A DNA stretch of 64,000 nucleotides, from the NCBI GenBank assembly GCA_028583605.1, contig CM053337.1, positions 14,144,269 to 14,208,268 of the forward strand, in the 5' to 3' direction. The notes under the pieces are model-generated. The model ran no database searches. It saw only the letters and a program-made list of their open reading frames with translations, and was not told where the DNA came from. The DNA is from Dastarcus helophoroides. Its lineage: Eukaryota; Arthropoda; Insecta; Coleoptera; Bothrideridae. The translations under genes and the position numbers were made by a program. This document shows positions 54,900-64,000 of this stretch, piece by piece; position 1 is the first letter of the stretch, and the number at the start of each line of letters is the position of its first letter.

Positions 54900-57570
54900 C
54901 AAAAACTTTTTTTGTCATTTCCCCTTGTAGACTATTTTTCAACTTTCTATAAAAATTTGGACATTTCTCAAAATTTTACTTTAAAATTTCCACTTTTTTC
55001 AAATTTTCGTCTTTTTTTTTTGAAAATTTTACCTTTTTTTTTGAAGTCATAGACTATTTTTTGAAATTCAATACAAATTTCAACATTTCACAAAATTTTA
55101 CTTTTATCAAATTTTTGCCTTTGTTTTTTTGAAAATTTTACCTTTTTTCGAAATGGTAGACTTTTTTTAACTTTCTATGAAAGTTTCGACATTCTCAAAA
55201 TTTTAGTTTAAAATTTTCACCTTTTTCAAATTTTGGATTTTTTTTAAAAATTTCGCTTTTTTAAAAACCTTAAAATTTTTTGAAAATTCATCTGATTTTC
55301 AGAATTATGCAAATTTTTCAAAATTTACGAATTATTTTAATAATTTTGTTTTCCAAAAAATTTTGATTTTTTCAAAATTACACTTTTTTTGAGATTTTTG
55401 ACTTTTGTTCAATATTTCGTCTTTTTTAAAAAGTAGAAACGAATTTTTTCAAAACAATTTTCGTTCCAATTTTGATTTTTTTTGAAAATTTCGAGTTTTT
55501 GAATTTTTCGAAAATTCTTCATTCAATTTTCAAAATTTCATCTTTTTTTGAAAGTTTTGACTTCAATTTTTGTTACAATTTTGATTTTTTTTTAAATTCT
55601 GAGCTTTTTGGAAAATTGCAACATTTACCAAATCTTTTTAAAAAAATTTCGAAATTTTTCAGAAGACGCAACTTCTGAAAAATTTTGAATTTTTTCAAAA
55701 CTTCAATTTTCGTTCCAATTTTGATTTTTTTTTAAATATCCGAGTTTTTGGAAAGTTGCAACATTTACCAAAATTTTTGAAAAAATTTCGTTTTTTTTTC
55801 GTTTTTTACGAAAATTCTTAATTCAATTTTCAAAATTTCATCTTTATTTGAAAGTTTTGACTTCAATTTTTGTTTCAATTTTGATTTTTATTTAAATTCT
55901 GAGCTTTTTGAAAAATTGCAACATTTACCAAATTTTTTTAAAAAAATTTCGAAATTTTTCAGAAGACGCAACTTCTGAAAAATTTTGAATTTTTTCAAAA
56001 CTTCAATTTTCGTTCCAATTTTGATTTTTTTTTAAATATCCGAGTTTTTTGGAAAGTTGCAACATTTACCAAAATTTTTGAAAAAATTTTGTTTTTGAAT
56101 TTTACGAAAATTCTTGATTCAATTTTCAAAATTTCATCTTCAAGACGCAAATTCTGAAAAATTTTGAATTTTTTCAAAACTTCAATTTTTGTTTCAATTT
56201 TGTTTTTTTTGAAAATTCTGAGTTTTTTGAAAATTGCAACATTTACCGAAATTTTTTTCAAAAATTTTGAAAAGTTGCATAGTTTTTAAGTTTTTGAATT
56301 TTTCGAAAAATCTTGTTTCATTTTCAAAATTTCATCTTTTTTTAAAAGTTTTGACTATATTTCAATATTTCGATTTAAAAATTAGATACAAACTTTTTCA
56401 AAACTTCAATTTTTTTGAAAATTTTGATTTTCTTTTGAAAATTTCGAAATTTTTTAAAACCTCGACATTTTTTAAAATTTAAATTTTTTAGAGTTTTGAC
56501 TTTAAAATTTCGAATTTCTAAATTTCAACATTTTTTCAAACTTTCGAATTGCTTTGAAAATCTGGACTTTTCAAAAATTAATTTTTTTAAACTAAAGCTT
56601 TAAAAAATGCTGATTTAATGAAAAATTTTTAAATTTTCGACTATTTCTTAAAATTTCTACTTTTATTCATAATTTTCAGTTTTATTGAAAATTTAAATGT
56701 TTATTAAAACATTTTAATGTTTATTAAAATTGTTTATTAAAATTTCGACATTTTTCTAAATTTTTACTTTAATTTTCGATTTTTTATAAAATTTTCGTCC
56801 CTTTTAGAAAATTTTAACTTCCTTTCAAAATTTTTCTTAAAATTGTAACTTCCTTTTAAAATTTTTCTCAAAATGTATCTATTCTTTTGCAAAATTTAAA
56901 CACTTTTCGAATTTATTCAAAATTTCAATATTTTTAACATTCCGACTATTAAAAATTTCAAATTTTTCTAAAAATTTGGAATTTTTTGAACATCTCCCTC
57001 ATTTTCGGAGTTAAAACTCAAAATTTAATTTGAAGACCGAAATTACAGGCTTTAGTTCGATAACTGAGAAGTATTAAAATTAAAAAAAATATTTAAGAAT
57101 TTCTAAAAAAATTCCCTTGAAATTTGCGGTCGAAATTTCCAAATTAAAGTAAAATTTGACTTCACGTGAAAAATTTGTTAGAAAAAATTGCCTCAAAAAA
57201 TATTTTAATTAAAATAAATCTAAAATTTTCTCGACGCTTCAATCTTTCTCCAAAAATATCCAAATTTTTACCAAATTTGGAAATAAGTCTCCAGATTTTG
57301 ATATTTATTTAAAAATTTCCACTTTTGTTCAAATTCAAGGACTACCCAGAATTTAAAATGAAAAACTTAAAGTTTTAAACTCAAAATTTGAAAAATAAAT
57401 ATTCTAGAAAAAACTCTATTTCTAAGAATTTTTTTAATTATTCCATCTACTCTTTTTTTAGGCATCTACTCATTTTTAGTAATTTATCTAAAATAGTTCG
57501 AATTTACACCGGAGTATCGATTGTGTCAAATATTTCGAGTTTTTTATACAAATTTGACGACTTTTTTCTT
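54900..57570. repeat. Degenerate T-rich satellite-like sequence
   Basis: 2.7 kb of 'aaaatttcgacatttttc'-type lines without a gene. Within 55470-56290, 'ttgcaacatttacc' recurs near 55617, 55756, 55917, 56060 and 56236, giving alternating spacing near 150 bp and a ~300-bp two-part unit. Confidence 0.75.
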
Positions 57571-57589
57571 AACTATTAAGCCCTATTAA

Positions 57590-58200
57590 CAATCTGTTCG
57601 TTAATGAAGTCGACAAATTTTTTGTATCGAGTCACAAGGACAGAGCCTATTTGGCAGAATCGGGGCGGAGATTTTCGTGAAAATCCCTCGTCGGTCCCAA
57701 GCTTCTTCGGGGAGCGCGGCCGCCGGCCAAGCAGCATCGGGCCCGAGTGCAATATGACGGAGGCAGCGGCGTCCGCGGCGAGCGCAATAATAAGATTCTG
57801 GTACCGTCGTGCAGGTGCAGTCAGTCACCTGCTACGGTGAGTGAGTGCCTTCGCCTTTTCCTTGCAGCCTCACTAATGCATTCCCCGCCGGCAGCATCGG
57901 TTTTTTTTTGGAGGAGGCTGAGGCTCTGATGCAGCGGTCGTCGTATGCTACTGCTTGTGTGCTTGTTGTGTTCAACTCGCCATTTGACTCCACTCGGCCA
58001 ACCAACAGTCAGTCGTTTGGTGACCACTTAGTTGGCAAGGTCCACGTATAGCTCACGCCGCTAACGCACTCGTCACGTGTGCTCGACGCTTCACACGCGA
58101 TCGCAGGCTCCGGTTACGACAACAAACCCCAGTTTCGGCCCTCTCGAGGTTATCTTCAAGCGCGTTCGTAAATACGAGTGCGGGTTGTTCTGTCGAAATA
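57590..58200 (+). promoter_or_regulatory. GC-rich, CpG-containing island; possible promoter or 5' exon
   Basis: The only clearly GC-rich segment in the window, bounded by AT satellites. It has 'gcggccgccggcc' near 57717, a good donor 'acggtgagtgag' near 57836, an acceptor-like 'ttttccttgcagcc' near 57860 and another donor-like GTAAGT near 58230. Open frames of 60-78 codons overlap in several frames with no recognised motif. It may be the non-coding first exon(s) of a gene that continues to the right. Confidence 0.4.
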
Positions 58201-58234
58201 AAAAAAATTAAGTGACATTTTTATTGTTTGGGTA

Positions 58235-59370
58235 AGTTCCAACATTTTTATTGTAATTAACTAGATATCTGATTTTATCTTGGGTCGATTACGAAAAAAT
58301 TGAGATACGTAACTTTTTAAACTATTTTGATTTTTTAATTCACTTCATCTTTCGGATTTTGACTTCGAAAAATATCGACTCCAACTTTTCATATTTTCAA
58401 TTTATTTTGGAAACATTTCTTTATATCAATTTTAAATTATTTTTTCGAAATTCTGACTTATTTGTCAAACTCGAGAGTTTGCATTTTCAATTTAAACTTT
58501 TTTTATGTCTTTGAGTTTCGATTTTTTTAATATTTTTAATTTTTTTCGAAGTATTGCTTTTATTTGAAATTTCAATATTTGTCTACAAATTTTCAATTTT
58601 TCGGAAATGTCAACCATTTTTTTCTAAGTTTGAAGTTTACACTTTCAATTTTTTGTTGTTGTAAATTTTAATTTTTATCATAAATATTCATTTTTCTAAA
58701 AATATCGACTTTGACCTTGAAACTTCGATGTTTTTCTAAAAATTTTCAGTTTAAATTAAAAACCTATTCCATTCCTAATTTTTGAGAATCTTCCATAATA
58801 GATGTTATTTTTCTGTATTCTTAATTTTTTCTCAAAATTCTACTTTCAAGCTTTTTTTGGAAGTTTCAGTCTTTTTTTTTAAATTGTTACTTAAATTTTA
58901 AAATGTCGACCTTTTTCTTAATATTTAAAGAAAGGAAGACCAAAGTTGTAATTTAAAGTCCCCTTTTACAAAATTCAGAATTTATATTTAAATTTCTCGA
59001 CTTTATTAACCCAAAATTTTAAGAAAAAAACACAAAATTCTAGAAAAAGTCTAAATATCGACGTTGGACATCGAAATTTCAAGAAAAAATATATAAAAAC
59101 TGCAATTTTAAATCCAATTTTTTTCCCCCTTTTCCAAAATTCCGGTTTAAGATATTCCGAAATTTACTTTTTTCGATATTCTGAAATAATTAATTTTTCG
59201 AGTTTACGTCTTAACTACAAAACCAATTTCGACGAAAATTGACAAGAGTATTTCTTCTTATCTACTTCTTTCTTTAAGATGAATATTAGGCCAGTTCTTT
59301 GTTAACTTTTAAGGACTCTCCTTGTCGAATTTCGTCAAAATCGGTTCAGTAATTAAGCCTTGAAACGATA
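58235..59370. repeat. Degenerate AT satellite-like sequence
   Basis: More 'ttttcgaaattttgactt' lines with no fixed period and no gene seen. Confidence 0.6.
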
Positions 59371-59433
59371 ACAAACAGACAAACAGGCGTATGTTTGTTA
59401 GCTCTTTCTAATTACTGAACCGAATTTAACGAA

Positions 59434-59436
<3 letters not shown>

Positions 59437-59500
<64 letters not shown>

Positions 59501-59554
59501 TCTCTCTCTCTCTCCCTCTCTCGCTCTCTCTTCCTCTCTCGCTCTCTCTCTCTA

Positions 59555-59638
<84 letters not shown>

Positions 59639-59662
59639 CCCTCTCTCTCTCTCTCTCTCTCT
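59437..59662 (+). repeat. (CT)n microsatellite
   Basis: About 225 bp of CT dinucleotides with occasional CCC or TTTC interruptions. It opens the hairpin-repeat region. Confidence 0.97.
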
Positions 59663-61460
59663 ATTGTGGTCAAAATCGATTCGTTTGTTAGATCATGAAG
59701 AGGTAACAAACAGACAAACATCTGTTTGTCATCTCCTCTCGTTTAAACAACTTAACCGATTTCGACATCGTCGTCTCTCTCTCTATTTCTTAAAAAAAAA
59801 GTCTACGTTCTTTATTACGTTTCAAGAATCATCTTTACGAATTTTGGTCAAAATCGATTCGGTTGTTAGATCGTGAAGAAGTAACAAACAGACAAACATC
59901 TGTTTGTCATCTCTTCTCGTTTAAACAACTTAACCGATTTCGACTTCGTCGTCTCTCTCTCTCTCCCTCTCTCTATTTCTTTTAAAAAAAGTCTACGATC
60001 TTTATTACGTTTCAAGTTGGTGAAAATCGATTCGGTTGTTAGATCGTGAAGAGGTAACAAACAGACAAACATCTGTTTGTCATCTCCTCTCGTTTAAACA
60101 ACTTAACCGATTTCGACATCGTCGTCTCTCTCTCTCTCTCTCTATTTCTTAAAAAAAAGTCTACGTTCTTTATTACGTTTCAAGAATCATCCTTACGAAA
60201 TTGGGTCAAAATCGACTCGTTTGTTAGATCGTGAAGAGGTAACAAACAGACAAACATCTGTTTGTCATCTCCTCTCGTTTAAACAACTTAACCGATTTCG
60301 ACATCGTCGTCTCTCTCTCTCTCTCTCTATTTCTTAAAAAAAAGTCTACGTTCTTTATTACGTTTCAAGAATCATCCTTACGAAATTGGGTCAAAATCGA
60401 CTCGTTTGTTAGATCGTGAAGAGGTAACAAACAGACAAACCTCTGTTTGTCATCTCTTCTCGTTTAAACAACTTAACCGATTTCGACGTCGTCTCTCTCT
60501 CTATTTAAAAAAAAAAGTCTACGTTCTTTATTACGTTTCAAGAATCATCCTTACGAATTTTGGTTAAAATTGATTCGGTTGTTAGATCCTGAAGAGGTAA
60601 CAAACAGACAAACACCTGTTTGTCATCTCTTCTCGTTTAAACAACTTAACCGATTTCGACGTCGTCTCTCTCTCTCTCTGTCTCTCTCTCTCTATTTCTT
60701 TAAAAAAAGGTCTACGTTCTTTATTACGTTTCAAGAATCATCCTTACGAATTTTGGTCAAAATCGATTTGGTTGTTAGATCGTGAAGAGGTATCAAACAG
60801 ACAAACATCGGTTTGTCATCTCTTCTCGTTTAAACAACTTAACCGATTTCAACGTCGTCGTCTCTCTCTATTTCTTAAAAAAAAGTCTACGTTCTTTATT
60901 ACGTTTCAAGAATCATCCTTACGAATTTTGGTCAAAATTGATTCGATTGTTAGATCCTGAAGACGTAACAAACAGACAAACACCTGCTTGTCATCTCTTC
61001 TCGTTTAAACAACTTAAACGATTTCGACGTCATCTCTCTCTCTCTCTCTCACTCTCTCTCTCTCTATTTCTTTAAAAAAAGGTCTACGTTGTTTATTACG
61101 TTTCAAGAATCATCCTTACGAATTTTGGTCAAAATCGATTCGGTTGTTGGATCGTGAAGAGGTAACAAACAGACAAACATGTGTTTGCCCTTCTCGTCTA
61201 AACAACTTAACCGTTTTCGACGACGTCGTCTCTCTCTCTCTCTCTCTTTCTATTTAAAAAAAAGTCTACGGTCTTTATTACGTTTCAGGAATCATCCTTA
61301 CGAATTTTGGTCAAAATCGATTAGGTTGTTAGACCGTGAAGAGGTAACAAACAGACAGACATCTGTTTGTCATCTCTTCTCGGCTAAACTACTTAACCGA
61401 CTTCGACGAAAATTGGCAAATAGATCAGTTGAAATTAAACAAGGAAAGCATCATATATCC
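59663..61460 (+). repeat. Tandem hairpin repeat, type A (~180 bp)
   Basis: About ten units. The landmark 'aggtaacaaacagacaaaca' (with small variants) recurs near 59700, 59880, 60055, 60239, 60423, 60597, 60787, 60963, 61159 and 61345. Each unit carries an imperfect inverted repeat with arms of about 45-50 bp: 'tcaaaatcgattcggttgtt' on the left pairs with 'aacaacttaaccgatttcga' on the right, and the centre is 'gacaaacatctgtttgtc'. A CT run and a poly-A run join the units. Confidence 0.92.
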
Positions 61461-62447
61461 CGTTTATCACCTTTTCAAGCTACAAGTGAAGAATCTATTT
61501 TGACGAACAGATAGACATTTGTTTGTTACCTCGCATCAATTCGGATGAAAATTGATAAAATAATTTATTTTTCTTCCCGGTTTTTCTTTCTTTCCCTCTT
61601 ACTTTCTACGTTCCCAGAATGACCACCGCTTTTGTCAGACTTTAAGAACTCTTCTTGCCACTTTTCGTCGAAATTGGTTCAGTTGTTAAACTCTGAAGAG
61701 CTAACAAACAGACAAACAGACGTCTGTTTTCTATTCACGCTTTAAATGCTTAAGGGATCTCGACGAAAATTGACACATAGATTTCTTGAACACGAACAAA
61801 GGACGCGACCTACATTTTATTATGTTCGATACCACTTTAAATCTTTACAATAGAACTATTTTCGACAAAAAAAAATCACAACGGAATGTATCCTTGTCGA
61901 TCTATCCATCAAAGATAACAAGCACGTCATTTCTTTATCAGGTTTTATGAGTCTTCTTGCCAAATATCTTCGAAAATGGCTCAGAATTTACGCCCTAATG
62001 AAGTAACAAACACATATACAACTGTTTGTCACCTCTTCACGCCCTAATTACCAAACCGATTTCAACGAAAATTAGTACCACTTCTCCGTCAGGTTTCAAG
62101 GAATCTTCTTGCCAAATTTCGTCGAAATCGGTTCAGTGCTTACGCCGTAATGAAGTAACAAACACACAAACAGGCCACTGTTTGTCAACTCGTCACACGT
62201 TAATTACTAAACCGATTTCGACGAAAATCCTCTGTAGAGGATTAAAAGTAGTCCACTTCCCTGTCAGATTTCAAGGAATCTTCTTGCCAAATTTCGTTAA
62301 AATCGGTTCAGTGCTTAGCCTGTAATGTGGTAACAAACACACAAACAGTTTACTGTTTGTCACCTCGTCACGCCTTAATTACAAAACCGATTTCGATGAA
62401 AATTGGTAAGGAGATTTCTTCTTCTTTTCTCTCTCCAATGAATTCAT

Positions 62448-62483
<36 letters not shown>

Positions 62484-63228
62484 TTCCTTCTCTCTGTAGA
62501 GGATTAAAAGCAGGCCACTTCTCTGACAGATTTCAAGGAATCTTCTTGCCAAATTTCGTCGAAATCGGCTCAGTGCTTACGCCGCAATGAAGTAACAAAC
62601 ACACAAACAGGCGACTGTTTGTCACCTCATCACACTTTAATGACTAAACTGATTTCGATGCAAATTGGTGAAGAGATTTATTCTCCTTTTTTCTTTCCAA
62701 TTCATCTCTGTTTCTCTCTCTCTCTCTTTCTCTCTCTTTCTGTCTGTCTTCCCTTCTCCCCGTCGAGGATTAAAAGTAGTCCACTTCTCTGTCAGATTTC
62801 AAGGAATATTCTGGCGAAATTTCGTCAAAATCGGTTCAGTGCTTAGCCTGTAATGTGGTAACAAACACACAAACAGGCGACTGTTTGTCACCTCGTCACG
62901 TTTTAGTTACTAAACCGATTTCGATGAAAATTGGTAAGGAGATTTATTCTTCTTTTCTCTTTCCAATTCATCTTTCTTTCTCTCTTTCCCTCTATCTTTC
63001 TCTCTCTCTCTCTCTTTTTCTCTTACCCTCTCTCCGTCGAGGATTAAAAGCGAGCCACTTGTCTGTGAGGTTTTAAGTAATCTTCTTTCCAAGTTTCGTC
63101 GAAATCGGTTCAGTGTTTACGCTGTAATGAAGTAACAAACACACAAACAGGCGACTGTTTGTCAGCTCGCCAGGCTTTAATTACTAAACCGATTTCGATG
63201 AAAATTGTTGAATAGATTTATTCTTCTT

Positions 63229-63284
<56 letters not shown>

Positions 63285-64000
63285 GTCTGGGCTTCCCTTC
63301 TCCCCGTCGAGGATTAAAAGTAGCTCCACTGACTCTGTCAGATTTCAAGGAATAATTTCTGGCGAATTTCGTCAAAATCGCGTTTCAGTGCTTTAGCCTG
63401 TAATTGGTAACAAACACACCAAACAGGCGACTGTTTGTTCAACCTCGTCACGTTTTAGTTACTAAACCGATTTCGATGAAAATTGGTCAGGAGATTTATT
63501 CTTCTTTTGCTCTTTCCAATTCATCTTCTTTCATCTCTTTCCCTCTATCTTTCTCTCCTTCTCTCCCCCAACTCTCCTTTTTCTCTTACCTCTTTCTCCG
63601 GTCGAGGATTAAAAGCGGAGCCACTTGTCTGTGAGGTTTCAAGTATCTTCTTTCCAAGTTTCGTCGAAATCGGTTCAGTGTTTACGCTGTAATGAAGTAA
63701 CAAAACACACAAACAGGCGACTGTTTGTCACGCTCGCCAGGCTTTAATTACTAAACCGATTTCGATGAAAATTGGTAAAGATTTATTCTCTTTTTCTTTC
63801 CAATTCACTCGTCTTGTTCTCTCTCTACTTCTCTCTTTCTCTCCTCTTTCTGTCTGTCTCACTTCCCCGTCGAGGATTAAAAGTAGTCCACTTCTTGTCA
63901 CCTTGTCACGTTGTAATTACTAAACCGATTTCAATGAAAATTGGTAGGAAGATTTATTCTTTTTTTCTCTTTGCTATTCATTTCTCTCTCTTTCTCTGTC
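61461..64000 (+). repeat. Tandem hairpin repeat, type B (~165-280 bp)
   Basis: About eight units that run off the window edge. 'gtaacaaacacacaaacagg' recurs near 62155, 62330, 62595, 62858, 63133, 63408 and 63702. The arms are 'cgtcgaaatcggttcagtg' on the left and 'ctaaaccgatttcgatgaaa' on the right, around 'caggcgactgtttgtcacc'. CT-rich linkers and 'tcgaggattaaaag' separate hairpins. The core is clearly homologous to type A. Confidence 0.92.

Noticed and set aside
59398..59721. Arg/Glu repeat frame
   Set aside because: It is the complement of a CT microsatellite.
61460..64000. CRISPR-like regularly spaced repeats
   Set aside because: Spacers are low-complexity CT tracts that are related to each other, units are far longer than CRISPR repeats, and the DNA is animal nuclear.

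Overview
The window looks like nuclear DNA of an insect, probably a beetle, though the order is a guess. It is AT-rich and gene-poor, with spliced genes whose introns are filled with satellites and transposons. Families seen include mariner, hAT-type and other TIR elements, an I/jockey-like LINE and solo LTRs. No CRISPR array, rRNA, tRNA or operon was seen.

Layout. 1-2.4 kb: a dispersed repeat with 130-bp tandem units, then an hAT MITE. 3.9-5.3 kb (-): intronless cytosolic HMG-CoA synthase. 5.6-18.1 kb (+): an AGGF1 orthologue in eight phase-consistent exons (532 aa). Its 9.2-kb first intron holds minisatellites, ~400-480-bp repeats and a 3.2-kb array of ~22-bp units; its last intron holds a solo LTR and a 63-bp palindrome. 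The HMGS and AGGF1 start codons are 285 bp apart and divergent. 18.2-21.5 kb: a LINE 3' end and a second copy of the repeat seen at position 1. 21.7-36.8 kb (-): an F-box gene with propeller-like C-terminal exons, assembled here from at least seven exons. Its introns carry a TIR element, a pogo-like MITE, a broken LINE, a dead mariner with another MITE inside it, a tandemly triplicated LTR and a 360-bp satellite. 37.2-42.3 kb: a 3.5-kb purine-only array between two diverged direct repeats. 43.4-52.3 kb: two divergent flavin polyamine oxidase paralogues with ATGs 220 bp apart. One has three single-base insertions and a 3.5-kb purine array in intron 1; the other has one insertion. 52.6-59.2 kb: pyrimidine and purine arrays, degenerate AT satellite and a GC-rich promoter-like island at 57.6-58.2 kb. 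59.4-64 kb: tandem units that each form a long imperfect hairpin.

The genes belong to unrelated housekeeping pathways: mevalonate synthesis, RNA-linked AGGF1, F-box ubiquitin ligase adaptor and polyamine catabolism. The two head-to-head promoters are the only evident functional coupling. I found no convincing new enzymatic system. The most unusual items are the tandem hairpin repeats, the damaged polyamine oxidase pair, the strand-biased purine arrays, a repeated exon-like peptide cassette, and three related LTRs that each lie antisense inside an intron.
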